A stretch of 33,686 nt of DNA. Origin: JAOTWJ01 sp036398175. GTDB taxonomy: Bacteria; Gemmatimonadota; Gemmatimonadetes; Gemmatimonadales; GWC2-71-9. The translations under genes were made by a program, and so were the position numbers. The notes under the pieces are model-generated. The model was not told where the DNA came from. It saw nothing but the letters and a program-made list of their open reading frames with translations, and did not search any database. Below are positions 16,652 through 27,031 of this stretch, in pieces (the first letter of the stretch is position 1; each line of letters starts with the position of its first letter). The stretch lies in the NCBI GenBank assembly GCA_036398175.1, contig DASWHL010000092.1:1-33686 (forward strand). The letters are read 5' to 3'.

Positions 16652-16730
16652 CCCCACGTGGTCCGCATCCGTCCGTTGATTTGGCTTCACCCTTTGCGCA
16701 TTCTTCACTGTGTTGGCGACGAATTGTAGT

Positions 16731-16748
16731 CATCCCCATGGGGGGATG
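16731..16748. promoter_or_regulatory. inverted repeat CATCCCC/GGGGATG in the thrS-BON divergent region
   Basis: A perfect 7-bp inverted repeat (CATCCCC at 16731-16737, GGGGATG at 16742-16748) with a 4-base loop lies in the short divergent intergenic region. It is eight bases before the AGGAGG ribosome site of the BON gene. As DNA it could be an operator for either gene. As RNA it would form a small GC-rich stem just upstream of the plus-strand ribosome site. No T-box-like leader for thrS could be recognised in the limited space. Confidence 0.35.
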
Positions 16749-16765
16749 CCACTTCAGGAGGCAGG

Positions 16766-17188
16766 GTGCGGGACGACGAAGCGCGCACGGGGAGTATCCT
16801 GGGAATCGTGCTCACCGCCGTAGGGGCGTTCGCAGTCGGCGCGGCGGCCGGCATGGCGCTGGGCGGGGCCATCGGCGCCGTGAACCGGGGGCGGGTGCGC
16901 GACACGTTCGGTCGCCTCGGTCGCACGGCGCGGCCGACGGCGGACGACCTCGCGCAGGCCGTGCGCGCGGCGCTGCGCGAAGACGAGGCCACGAGCGACC
17001 TGGACCTGGACGTGCAGGTGACCGAACCGGGTCTGGTGGAGCTGACGGGCGTCGTGTCCGACGCGACGGTGCGGCGCGTCGCGGGCGACGTGGCCCGGGC
17101 CGTGCCCGGCGTCGAGGTGGTCGTCAACCGGATCATGCTGCGCGGCACCACACCGCCCCGGTCCGCACCGCACCTGCGGCCCATCTGA
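16766..17188 (+). CDS. BON-domain protein with N-terminal glycine-zipper/membrane segment
   Basis: A 140-residue protein. Residues about 9-38 are hydrophobic and rich in Gly/Ala, a membrane segment or glycine zipper (AAAGMALGGAIGAVNRG). Residues about 60-128 resemble a BON domain: LAQAVRAALREDEATSDLDLDVQVTEP-type start, then VELTGVVSDATVRRVAGD and PGVEVVVNRI, the usual alpha-beta pattern ending in V-x-N. BON proteins are thought to bind phospholipid or envelope components. The GTG start is supported by AGGAGG at 16756-16761, four bases upstream. It opens the plus-strand run and is followed after 20 bases by valS. Function here is inferred only from the fold. Confidence 0.82.
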   Translation: MRDDEARTGSILGIVLTAVGAFAVGAAAGMALGGAIGAVNRGRVRDTFGRLGRTARPTADDLAQAVRAALREDEATSDLDLDVQVTEPGLVELTGVVSDATVRRVAGDVARAVPGVEVVVNRIMLRGTTPPRSAPHLRPI

Positions 17189-17208
17189 CGCGGCCCGCGT
17201 TGCCTCCC

Positions 17209-19950
17209 ATGCCGGACACGCGGCCGCTCGCTCCGCAGTTCGATCCCGCCGCCGTCGAGGCGGCCGTGTACCGCCGCTGGCTCGAGACGGACGTCTTTGC
17301 CCCGCGGGGCACCGGCGACGCGGAGCCCTACGTCATCGTCATTCCGCCCCCCAACGTGACCGACCGGCTCCACATGGGCCACGGGCTCAACAACACGATC
17401 CAGGACCTGCTGATCCGGTTCGAGCGGATGCGGGGCCGGGAGACGCTCTGGCTGCCGGGCACCGACCACGCCGGGATCGCCACGCAGAACGTCGTGGAGC
17501 GGATCCTGGCCCGCGAGAACAAGCTCCGGCGGGACCTGGGACGCGACGCCTTCGTCGAGCGCGTCTGGGCCTACGTGCGCGAGACCGGCGGAACCATCCT
17601 GGACCAGCTCAAGGCCATCGGCGCCTCGTGCGACTGGAGCCGGACACGGTTCACGCTGGACGACGGCTACTCCCATGCGGTGCGCCACGTGTTCGTGGCC
17701 CTGCATCGCGACGGCCTGATCTACCGTGGCTATCGCGTCATCCACTGGTGCCCGCGCTGCCACACGTCGCTCTCGGACGAGGAGGCGGAGTTTCGGGATA
17801 CGGATGGGCGGCTGTACTGGGTGCGGTACCGATTACAGCCGGAGCAGGGGGGCAGCGGGGCAGCGGGGCAGCGGGGCAGTGAGGGCAGTGCGACCGCCGG
17901 GGAGGAGGGGAGTTGGGTGGTCGTCGCTACCACGCGGCCGGAGACCATGTTCGGGGACGTCGCGGTCGTGTACCACCCTGAGGACGAGCGGTATGCGGGG
18001 CTGGCGGGCCGCACGGTGGCCATCCCCCTTTCCGGCGTGCGGATTCCGGTGGCCACGAGTTCGGTGGTCGAGCGGGAGTTCGGCACGGGGCTGCTGAAGG
18101 TGACCCCGGCGCACGACGCCAACGACTACGAGATCGCGCGGATGCTCGACCCGGACGGCGAGCGGCCCGGGATCATGACGCCGGACGCCACAATGGCGGA
18201 CGTGGAACGCGTGCCGGCGGACCTGCGCGGGCTCGACCGCTACGCCGCCCGGCGCCGGATCGTGGAGCAGCTGGAGGCCGCGGGGCAGCTCGCCAAGGTC
18301 GAACCCCACCGCCACAGCATCCGGCACTGCTACCGCTGCGACACCGTGGTCGAGCCGCGCCTGTCCGACCAGTGGTTCGTCCGCATGCAGCCGCTCGCCG
18401 AGCGGGCGCTCACCGGGTACCGCGCGGGGGAGGTCCGGTTCGTCCCGGAGCGGTGGGGCGCGGTATTCGAGCACTGGCTCACCGAGATCCGGGACTGGAA
18501 CATCTCCCGCCAGCTCTGGTGGGGGCACCGGATCCCGGCCTGGTACTGTGACGCGGACGGGTGCGGGCACATCACGGTCGCGGAGGCGGCACCGCCCGCC
18601 TGTGAGCGGTGCGGCGCGGCCGTCCGGCAGGACGAGGACGTGCTCGACACGTGGTTTTCCTCGTGGCTCTGGCCCTTCGCGACGCTGGGCTGGCCCGAGC
18701 AGACCGACGACCTGGCCCGCTTCTACCCCGGGCACACGCTCGTCACCGCGCCGGACATCATCTTCTTCTGGGTCGCCCGGATGATCATGGGCGGCTACCA
18801 TTTTCTCGGCGCGCGACCGTTCGCGACGGTGTTCCTGAACGGGATCGTGCGCGATACCAACCACGCGAAGATGTCGAAGTCCCGGGGCAACGGCATTGAC
18901 CCGCTCGACGTCGTGCGCGGCTACGGGGCGGACGCGCTTCGCTACACGGTCCTGGCGGGCTCCGCGATCGGCACGGACGTGATCCTCGATCCCGCCGATC
19001 TCGAAACGAGCTTCGCGGCCGGCCGGAACTTCGCCAACAAGCTGTGGAACGTGGGCCGGTTCATCCTCACGAACCTGTCGGGCCCGACGCTCGACACCTC
19101 GAGCCTGGATCCGCAGCAGTTCGAGCTGGCGGACCGCTGGATCCTGTCGCGCTGCCAGAGCGCGGTGGCCGAGACCACCGAGGCGCTCGAGCGGTTCCGG
19201 CTGAACGACGCCGTGGGGACCCTGTATCACTTCGTCTGGGACGAACTGGCCGACTGGTACGTCGAGCAGGTGAAGCCACGGCTCTACGGAGACGTGCCCG
19301 GCGGCGACGTGGCGCGGGCCATTCTGGCCCACGTGTTCGAGACCGTGCTGCGCCTGCTGCACCCGGCCATGCCGTTCGTGACCGAGGAGCTGTGGGGGGC
19401 GCTGCCCGGCGAGCGCGAGCCGGTGCTGGCCGGGGCCCGCTGGCCGCGGCCCGACCCCGCCCTGCGCGATCCGGAGGCCGAGGCGGAATTCGCGCTCGTG
19501 CGGGAGGTGGTGAGCGCGGTGCGCAACATCCGCGCGGAGTACGGGGTCGCGCAGGGCCACACCGTCCGGACGTTCGTGCAGCCCGCGACCCTGGCGGCCA
19601 CGGAGGCCTGCAACGCGGAGCAGCGCACCATCGAGCGGCTGGCCCGGATTGACGGGTTGACCCTGGGCGCGCCCCCGAGCGGGGTGGGCGCGCACGCGGT
19701 GCTGACGGACGGCTCCGCGGTGTTCGTGCCCCTGGGCGACGCCATTGACGTCGAGCGCGAATGCGCCCGGCTGCGCGACGAGGTGGCCCGCCTGGACACC
19801 CAGCTCGCCGCGGTCGCGCGCACCCTGGACAACGCACGCTTCCTCGCCAAGGCGCCGGCCGACGTCGTGGCGCGGGAGCGGGCCAAGGAGTCGTCGTGGC
19901 GCGAGCAGCGCGCGACCCTCGTCGAGAAGCTGCGCGCCTTGGGCTGCTGA
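17209..19950 (+). CDS. valS: valyl-tRNA synthetase
   Basis: A 913-residue class I synthetase charging tRNA-Val. The HIGH motif is HMGH (55-58) in PPNVTDRLHMGHGLNN and the KMSKS motif is at 554-558. The CP1 editing domain includes VATTRPETMFGD. DTWFSSWLWPF and IIFFWVARMIMGG mark the catalytic core. The C-terminal coiled-coil arm, unique to ValRS, is clear at about 850-913. The ATG at 17209 lies at the expected beginning, and a TTG three codons earlier is unlikely. A Gly/Ser/Ala-rich insertion at about residues 214-235 is encoded by an 8-bp tandem repeat in a loop before VVVATTRPET. The last 55 bases overlap the next gene. Confidence 0.97.
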   Translation: MPDTRPLAPQFDPAAVEAAVYRRWLETDVFAPRGTGDAEPYVIVIPPPNVTDRLHMGHGLNNTIQDLLIRFERMRGRETLWLPGTDHAGIATQNVVERILARENKLRRDLGRDAFVERVWAYVRETGGTILDQLKAIGASCDWSRTRFTLDDGYSHAVRHVFVALHRDGLIYRGYRVIHWCPRCHTSLSDEEAEFRDTDGRLYWVRYRLQPEQGGSGAAGQRGSEGSATAGEEGSWVVVATTRPETMFGDVAVVYHPEDERYAGLAGRTVAIPLSGVRIPVATSSVVEREFGTGLLKVTPAHDANDYEIARMLDPDGERPGIMTPDATMADVERVPADLRGLDRYAARRRIVEQLEAAGQLAKVEPHRHSIRHCYRCDTVVEPRLSDQWFVRMQPLAERALTGYRAGEVRFVPERWGAVFEHWLTEIRDWNISRQLWWGHRIPAWYCDADGCGHITVAEAAPPACERCGAAVRQDEDVLDTWFSSWLWPFATLGWPEQTDDLARFYPGHTLVTAPDIIFFWVARMIMGGYHFLGARPFATVFLNGIVRDTNHAKMSKSRGNGIDPLDVVRGYGADALRYTVLAGSAIGTDVILDPADLETSFAAGRNFANKLWNVGRFILTNLSGPTLDTSSLDPQQFELADRWILSRCQSAVAETTEALERFRLNDAVGTLYHFVWDELADWYVEQVKPRLYGDVPGGDVARAILAHVFETVLRLLHPAMPFVTEELWGALPGEREPVLAGARWPRPDPALRDPEAEAEFALVREVVSAVRNIRAEYGVAQGHTVRTFVQPATLAATEACNAEQRTIERLARIDGLTLGAPPSGVGAHAVLTDGSAVFVPLGDAIDVERECARLRDEVARLDTQLAAVARTLDNARFLAKAPADVVARERAKESSWREQRATLVEKLRALGC
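17852..17890 (+). repeat. 8-bp tandem repeat (GCAGCGGG) inside valS
   Basis: Three exact GCAGCGGG units (17852-17875), a degenerate fourth (GCAGTGAG) and a partial GGCAGTG run through the coding sequence. They encode the Gly/Ser/Ala/Gln-rich loop of about residues 215-227 in the editing domain. As the unit is 8 bp, only a net length that is a multiple of three keeps the frame, and the present array does. The repeat looks like a GC-rich intergenic repeat type captured in a permissive loop. Confidence 0.85.
19885..19890 (+). promoter_or_regulatory. Shine-Dalgarno AAGGAG deciding the Ig-like lipoprotein start
   Basis: AAGGAG lies five bases before GTG 19896, inside the end of valS. It supports a start that overlaps valS by 55 bases and that provides the lipoprotein signal peptide. 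No other in-frame start keeps that signal. Confidence 0.6.
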
Positions 19951-21173
19951 TCCTGGCCACCGCCTGCGCGGCGGCCCAGGAACCGCCCGGCGGCCCGCCG
20001 GATTTCGCGCCGCCCGTGCTCCGCGAGATCCGGCCCGACTCGTCGGCCATCCTGCCGGGGTTCCGCGACGCGGTCGTGTTCGCGTTCGACGAGGTGATCA
20101 ACGAGCGGCCGCCGGCCGAGATGGCGGGCCTCGTCGTCGTGTCGCCGCGTCACGACGAGATCCGCGTTTCCTGGAAGCGCACCCGGCTCGAGGTGAAGCC
20201 CCGGGACGGTTGGCGCGACGGCGCGGTCTACCGCGTGGTCCTCCTGCCCGGCGTCGCCGACCTGCGGAACAACCGGTTACGCGAGGGGGCGGAGGTCGTG
20301 TTCTCGACGGGACCGGCCATTCCGGACACGCGGGTGGACGCCACCATCATTGACTGGCCGGCGCACCGGATCGCCACCCGCGGGTTGCTCGAGGCCTTTC
20401 CCCTCCCCATCGGCCGCGATTCGACGGCCTACATCGCCCAGGCCGACTCCGCCGGCGACGTGGTCCTGACCCGGATTCCACCGGGTGAGTATCTGCTGTT
20501 CGCCGTGGTGGACGAGAACCGGAACCAGCGGCGCGATCGGCGGGAGGCCTTCGATTCGCTCACCGCGCGGGTGGACACGACGGCGCAGAGCGTGTTCTGG
20601 GCGTTCGCCCGGGACACGGTGGGCCCGCAGGTGCGCGAGGCGGCCCAGGTGGACTCGGTGACGGTTCGGCTCACGTTCAACCAGCGGCTCGACCCTGCCA
20701 TGCCCACGGACGGCGCCGTCCAAGTGCGGCTGCTGCCCGACTCCGCGGCGGTGTCCCTCGACGCGGTGTGGACCGCGGCCGTCTACGACTCGGTGCGGGC
20801 GCTCGAGGCCGCCGCGCGCGATTCCGCCCGGCGGGCGGCAGCGGATTCGGCGGCCGCCCAGGATACGACCGTCGCGCGCGACACGCTTCCGCGCCAGGTG
20901 GCGCCCCCGGTTGCGGCACCGCCCGCCCCGCGCCCGGACGCCCGACCGGGTCAGCCCCCCGACACCGCCACCGCTGCCGACTCCGGGCGGGTCGCCGAGC
21001 TGCTGGCGCAGCGCCCGCGGCTGTCCGACCAGCTGGTGGTCCGGCTCACGGCGCCGCTGATTCCCGGCGCCCGCTACGTGATCGAGGCGACCACCGCGAA
21101 CCTCACCGCGGCCACCGCCTTGTCCCGGACGTTCCTGGCCGTGCCGGACACCACGACCCAACCGGCCCGATGA
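19896..21173 (+). CDS. Ig-like-domain (Big_5/SbsA-like) lipoprotein
   Basis: A 425-residue probable lipoprotein. After a basic n-region comes a short hydrophobic stretch LGLLILATAC whose Cys would be lipidated, an acceptable though not ideal lipobox. Residues about 40-135 resemble a bacterial Ig-like Big_5 domain (APPVLREIRPDSSAILPG, then VVFAFDEVINERP and FSTGPAIPDTRV). A second beta-rich module follows (IPPGEYLLFAVVDENRNQRRD), then a Pro/Ala/Asp-rich linker and a last beta strand region. Such proteins are common in Gemmatimonadota and Bacteroidota envelopes, and their role is unknown. The GTG start overlaps valS and the stop overlaps selA as ATGA. Confidence 0.8.
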   Translation: MARAARDPRREAARLGLLILATACAAAQEPPGGPPDFAPPVLREIRPDSSAILPGFRDAVVFAFDEVINERPPAEMAGLVVVSPRHDEIRVSWKRTRLEVKPRDGWRDGAVYRVVLLPGVADLRNNRLREGAEVVFSTGPAIPDTRVDATIIDWPAHRIATRGLLEAFPLPIGRDSTAYIAQADSAGDVVLTRIPPGEYLLFAVVDENRNQRRDRREAFDSLTARVDTTAQSVFWAFARDTVGPQVREAAQVDSVTVRLTFNQRLDPAMPTDGAVQVRLLPDSAAVSLDAVWTAAVYDSVRALEAAARDSARRAAADSAAAQDTTVARDTLPRQVAPPVAAPPAPRPDARPGQPPDTATAADSGRVAELLAQRPRLSDQLVVRLTAPLIPGARYVIEATTANLTAATALSRTFLAVPDTTTQPAR

Positions 21174-22519
21174 GCGACGGGCGGCGTCGCCTGCCGGCCG
21201 TGCACGCGCTCGTCGCGGAGGCGCGTGCGGCGGGTGTCGGGGGCGACGTCCCACCGGCCGTGCTCACCGCCGCGGTGCGCGAGGTGATCGGCACCGCCCG
21301 GGTGGACGGGCACGCCCCGACCGACTGGGTGGCCACCGTGCGGGCGCGCCTCGCGGAGCGGGAGCGGCCCTCGCTCGTGCGCGTGATCAACGCGACGGGC
21401 GTGGTGCTGCACACCAACCTTGGGCGCGCGCCCCTCGCGGCGCCGGCGCTGGCCGCGATGCAGGAAGCGGCCGGCTACAGCGCGCTCGAGTACGAGCTGG
21501 ACGAGGGCTCGCGCGGCTCGCGCCAGCGGCACACCCACACACTGCTCACCGCGCTCACCGGGGCCGAGGATGCCCTGGTCACGGTCAACGCCGCTTCAGC
21601 GGTGCTGCTGGCGCTGACGGCGCTCGCGGCGGACGGCGACACGCTCGTGTCGCGTGGCGAGCTGGTGGAAATCGGCGGCGGGTTCCGCATCCCCGAGATC
21701 CTGGCCAGGAGCGGCAGCCGGCTGGTGGAGGTGGGCACGACCAACCGGACCCGCCTCGAGGACTACGAGCGGGCGGTGGGGCCGGGCACGCGGATCCTGC
21801 TGAAGGTTCACCGTTCCAACTTCGCGATGCAGGGATTCGTGGCGGAGGTGGACGTGACGGCGCTCGTGGCGCTGGCCGCGCCGCGCGGAATCCCGGTGGT
21901 GCACGACGTCGGGAGCGGCCTCCTGCTCGATCTCACGCCTTGGGGCCTCTCGGGCGAGCCGCTCGTGGTCCCGAGCGTGGCCGCGGGGGCGCTCACGGTT
22001 TTCTCCGGCGACAAGCTGCTGGGGGGGCCGCAGGCCGGGATCGTCACCGGACCGTCGGCCCTGGTCCGGCGGCTGGCCGCCGACCCGCTGGCGCGCGCGG
22101 TCCGGCCGGACAAGATGACGCTGGCCGCACTGGAAGCCACGCTCGCCCTGTACCGCGATCCGGGCGAGGCGCGCCGGACCATCCCGGTGCTCCGCATGCT
22201 CACCGCCGAGCCGGCCGAGCTGCGCCGGCGCGCCCGCCGGCTCGCGCGACGGATGCCCGGGGCCCGGTGCGTACCGGGGGAATCCGCGGTGGGTGGCGGC
22301 GCCTTTCCGGGCACCACGCTGCCGACCACGCTGGTGGTGGTTCCGGCGAAGGCACCCGATAGCTTACGGGCGGCGTTGCGCGACCAGGACCCGCCGGTCA
22401 TTGCCCGCAGCGGCGAGGACGGCGTGCTGTTCGACGTGCGGACGATGACGGACGACGAGTTTCCGGTGGTGGCGGCCGCCGTGGCGCGGGCGGTCGGCCG
22501 GTCCTCGGGACTGGGATGA
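21170..22519 (+). CDS. selA: L-seryl-tRNA(Sec) selenium transferase
   Basis: A 449-residue PLP enzyme that converts seryl-tRNA(Sec) to selenocysteyl-tRNA(Sec) using selenophosphate. Signatures are INATGVVLHTNLGRAPL, the NAASAVLLALTAL region, GDTLVSRGELVEIGGGFRIP and EVGTTNRTR. The PLP-binding lysine is in FSGDKLLGGPQAG (K282). An N-terminal domain that contacts tRNA(Sec) is present, so this is bacterial SelA. Length is normal. The ATG overlaps the lipoprotein stop and its own stop overlaps purN. selB, selD and selC are not in the window, though selB is a frequent neighbour of selA. No in-frame UGA selenocysteine codon was recognised in neighbouring genes. Confidence 0.95.
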   Translation: MSDGRRRLPAVHALVAEARAAGVGGDVPPAVLTAAVREVIGTARVDGHAPTDWVATVRARLAERERPSLVRVINATGVVLHTNLGRAPLAAPALAAMQEAAGYSALEYELDEGSRGSRQRHTHTLLTALTGAEDALVTVNAASAVLLALTALAADGDTLVSRGELVEIGGGFRIPEILARSGSRLVEVGTTNRTRLEDYERAVGPGTRILLKVHRSNFAMQGFVAEVDVTALVALAAPRGIPVVHDVGSGLLLDLTPWGLSGEPLVVPSVAAGALTVFSGDKLLGGPQAGIVTGPSALVRRLAADPLARAVRPDKMTLAALEATLALYRDPGEARRTIPVLRMLTAEPAELRRRARRLARRMPGARCVPGESAVGGGAFPGTTLPTTLVVVPAKAPDSLRAALRDQDPPVIARSGEDGVLFDVRTMTDDEFPVVAAAVARAVGRSSGLG

Positions 22520-23172
22520 CGGGAACCGCGATGCGCGTGGGCGTGCTGGCGTCGGGATCGGGCTCCAATCTGCAGGCGCTGCTGGACGCGTGTCGTCCCC
22601 CGGCGCCGGCCGAAGTGGTGCTCGTGGCGTCCAACGTGCCGGACGCGGGGGCGCTCGTACGCGCTCGGCGGGCGGGGGTCGCCACCTGGGAGATCGCGGC
22701 CCCGGCCGACGGGGTGAGCCTGCTGGACGCGCTGCGCCGCCACCGCGTGGACCTGGTGGTGCTCGCGGGGTACCTCAAGCTCGTGCCCGCCAATGTGGTG
22801 GCAGCCTACGACGGCAGGATCATCAACATCCACCCGGCGCTGCTGCCGGCGTTCGGCGGGAAGGGGATGTACGGACAGCGCGTCCACGAGGCGGTGCTCG
22901 CGTCGGGCGCCGCGGTGAGCGGCCCTACGGTCCACCTCGTGACGACCGAGTACGACCGCGGCCCGATCCTGGCGCAGTGGCCCGTTCCCGTCCGCCGGGG
23001 CGACACACCGGCATCGTTGCGGGATCGGGTCCTGGCAGTCGAGCATCAGCTGCTCCCGGCCGTGGTGCTGGCCGCCGCGCGCGCCGGACAGCCCGTCCGG
23101 GTCACGCCCGAGGGTACGGCGTTCGCCCTGACCGCCGGGGATGAGGGAGGCGAGGTGAGGGACCAGGGATGA
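22516..23172 (+). CDS. purN: phosphoribosylglycinamide formyltransferase (GART)
   Basis: A 218-residue enzyme transferring the formyl group of 10-formyl-THF to GAR in purine synthesis. The N-terminal MRVGVLASGSGSNLQALLD is diagnostic. The catalytic Asn and His are in INIHPALLPAFGGKGMYG, and the catalytic Asp is in TEYDRGPILAQ. The ATG at 22516 overlaps selA as ATGA, and an in-frame ATG at 22531 is where most homologues begin. The stop is followed directly by the purH ribosome site. The C-terminal dozen residues are a loose Gly/Glu tail. It works with purH in the same pathway and uses folate that glyA helps supply. Confidence 0.96.
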   Translation: MTGTAMRVGVLASGSGSNLQALLDACRPPAPAEVVLVASNVPDAGALVRARRAGVATWEIAAPADGVSLLDALRRHRVDLVVLAGYLKLVPANVVAAYDGRIINIHPALLPAFGGKGMYGQRVHEAVLASGAAVSGPTVHLVTTEYDRGPILAQWPVPVRRGDTPASLRDRVLAVEHQLLPAVVLAAARAGQPVRVTPEGTAFALTAGDEGGEVRDQG

Positions 23173-23182
23173 GGAGGAACGC

Positions 23183-24712
<1,530 letters not shown>

Positions 24713-24728
24713 GCCCGCTCGGAGAACC

Positions 24729-26993
24729 ATGAACGACACGACGACGGAGCGGCCGCCGTACGGCCTCGCCACGCTGGCCACCGCGGTGGTGCTGGCCATC
24801 TACGCGCTGACGATCGCGCCGACGACGCAGTTCTGGGACACGTCGGAGTACATCGCCGCCGCCAAGGTGCTGGGCATCCCGCATCCGCCCGGGAACCCGC
24901 TGTTCGTGATCCTCGCGAACGTGTGGGGCCAGGCCCTGGGATTCCTGGAGCACTACGCGCTGCGGATCAACCTGTTCGCGGCGGTGACCAGCGCGCTCGC
25001 CTCGGGCTTCCTGTTCCTGGTGGCCGACCGGTGGTTGCAGCCGGTGATCCCGCACGCCCGCGCCCGCGCGGCGGCGGCGTTCGCCGGCATCCTGGTGGGG
25101 GCAACGACGTTCACCGTCTGGAACCAGTCGGTGGTGAACGAGAAGGTCTACACCCTGAGCCTGCTGTCCATCGCGCTCATCCTGTGGCTGGGCGTGCACT
25201 GGGCGGACGCGGCGCGGGGCTGGCCGCGCGACCGGCTGCTCCTCGTGATCGGGTACGTCCTGGTCCTCACGTCCACCAGTCACATGATGGGCGTGCTGGG
25301 AGCCGCCGCCGTGGCCGTCTACGTGGGGGTCACGGACTGGCGGGAGGCCATCCGGCCCTGGGTCGTACTCTTCGGGCTCGCCATCTTCATGGCCGTCTTC
25401 GCCCCCATCCTGCCTGATCCGACGCTGGTCGTCGGTCTCGCGGCGCTTGCCGGCGCGCTCGGGTACGTGACATGGAAGGAGCCGGAGGCGTTCCGGTCGC
25501 CCGTGCTGTACCTGGCCATCCTGGCCGTGATCGTGGGGATCTCGCTCAACTACGTCTTCCTGCCCATGCGGGCGGCGCAGTTCCCGCCCATCAACGAGGG
25601 GGAGCCCACCACCTGGGCGGCGCTGTGGGACATCCTGGCGCGCGAGCAGTACCAGAAGCCGCCCGTGACTCAGCGCATGGCGGATTCGCCGTCCCAGATC
25701 GCCAACTACCTCCAGTACTTCGGGTGGCAGTTCGGCCGGGACCTGGGCGCGGACGCCCGGCGGGTGCTGACCGGCCTCTTCGCGCTGATCGGGCTCGGCG
25801 GGGTCGTGACGCAGTGGCGCTGCGACCGCCGCGCCGCGGGCGCGATGACGGCGCTGATGGTGACCCTCACCCTCGTGCTCGTCTTCTACCTCAACTTCCG
25901 CTACGGGTACTCGATCCGCCCGGGGGAGGAGCTGGACCGCGAGGTCCGCGAGCGCGACTACTTCTTCATGGCGTCCTTCCAGCTGTGGGGGGTGTGGGTG
26001 GCTCTTGGCCTCGGCTGGCTGTGGGCCACGCTCGAACGGGCGGTCCGGGCACGCGGCCGCCTGGCGTCCGCGTGGCTCGCCACGGCGCCCGTACTGGTCC
26101 TCGCGCTGGTGCCGCTCGCCACCAACCGGCTCTCGGCCTCGCGCGCCGGGGAGACGCTGGCCCGCGACTTCGCGGTGGACATGCTCCAGTCGGTGGAGCC
26201 CTACGCCATCCTCATCACGGCGGGCGACAACGACCTGTTCCCGCTCTGGTACGCGCAGGAGGTCGAAGGCATCCGGCGCGACGTCACCGTCCTCAACCAG
26301 TCGCTGATGAACACCGACTGGCACCTCCGGCAGATCCTCCGGCGACCGCTCGAGCCATTCGACATCGAGAACGCGGTGGCGCCGTACAAGGACTTGGATC
26401 CGCCGATGCCGGAGACCCCGGTCCTGGCGCTGTCACTCGCGGGCGTGGATTCCCTGCCCCTCGTGTTCCAGATCGAGCAACGCAGCGCGCTCCGCGTGGG
26501 GGAGGTGAGCGCCACGCTCGAGCCCGGTGTGTACGACCGCGCGACGCTCGTGACCCTCCAGGCGATCCGCGACAACCTGGGCATCCGGCCGATCTACTTT
26601 GCCCGGACCACCGGCGGCTCGCCGGAGCAGCTCGGCCTCATGGCGTTCATGCTCACGCAGGGTTTTGCGCGGCGGCTGATGACGAGCCCGATCGAGCCCA
26701 GCGACACCGTGCAGTACGTTCGCGGTCTCGGCTGGCTGGATCTGCGCCGGACGGAGGCGCTGCTGTTCGACGTGTACCACCCCGAGAGCGCCGCCCGCCA
26801 CCGGCCGCGCGGGTGGCCGGACCATCCGTCGAGCAACATCCTCTCACTCTACTACGTGACGTACGGCGTGCACGGGGAGGTCGTGCGCACCCTCCCGGAC
26901 AGCATCCGCACGCCGGAAACCAGCCGTCTGGGCGTCCTGGCCGACACGCTGGCCGCGCGGATTTTTGCGAGCCTGAACCCGGACGTGCCGTAA
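24729..26993 (+). CDS. DUF2723 family membrane protein (GT-C-like, probable GT117 protein O-mannosyltransferase family)
   Basis: A 754-residue polytopic protein. The N-terminal FWDTSEYIAAAKVLGIPHPPGNPLF block is the hallmark of DUF2723, with an acidic motif in the first extracytoplasmic loop as in GT-C glycosyltransferases. About a dozen hydrophobic segments run to residue about 470, with REYFF-like ERDYFFMASFQLWG among them. A soluble C-terminal region of about 280 residues starts near ITAGDNDLFPLWYAQEVEGIRRDV. The family has been linked to protein O-glycosylation in Bacteroidota, and the acceptor here is not known. The ATG start has GGAG upstream. It ends the plus-strand operon and faces the TonB receptor gene across a hairpin. 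Confidence 0.88.
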   Translation: MNDTTTERPPYGLATLATAVVLAIYALTIAPTTQFWDTSEYIAAAKVLGIPHPPGNPLFVILANVWGQALGFLEHYALRINLFAAVTSALASGFLFLVADRWLQPVIPHARARAAAAFAGILVGATTFTVWNQSVVNEKVYTLSLLSIALILWLGVHWADAARGWPRDRLLLVIGYVLVLTSTSHMMGVLGAAAVAVYVGVTDWREAIRPWVVLFGLAIFMAVFAPILPDPTLVVGLAALAGALGYVTWKEPEAFRSPVLYLAILAVIVGISLNYVFLPMRAAQFPPINEGEPTTWAALWDILAREQYQKPPVTQRMADSPSQIANYLQYFGWQFGRDLGADARRVLTGLFALIGLGGVVTQWRCDRRAAGAMTALMVTLTLVLVFYLNFRYGYSIRPGEELDREVRERDYFFMASFQLWGVWVALGLGWLWATLERAVRARGRLASAWLATAPVLVLALVPLATNRLSASRAGETLARDFAVDMLQSVEPYAILITAGDNDLFPLWYAQEVEGIRRDVTVLNQSLMNTDWHLRQILRRPLEPFDIENAVAPYKDLDPPMPETPVLALSLAGVDSLPLVFQIEQRSALRVGEVSATLEPGVYDRATLVTLQAIRDNLGIRPIYFARTTGGSPEQLGLMAFMLTQGFARRLMTSPIEPSDTVQYVRGLGWLDLRRTEALLFDVYHPESAARHRPRGWPDHPSSNILSLYYVTYGVHGEVVRTLPDSIRTPETSRLGVLADTLAARIFASLNPDVP

Positions 26994-27031
26994 CACGTCA
27001 CCGCCCGCACCAATCCCACCGCCGAATCCGC

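Noticed and set aside
16652..16708. Longer ThrRS starting at GTG 16708
   Set aside because: The added 19 residues show no TGS-like sequence, and the family start aligns with ATG 16651.
14684..16729. 681-residue plus-strand frame opposite thrS
   Set aside because: Antisense shadow of a gene with all ThrRS zinc and editing motifs.
17833..19695. 620-residue minus-strand frame opposite valS
   Set aside because: Antisense shadow. valS carries HMGH and KMSKS in order.
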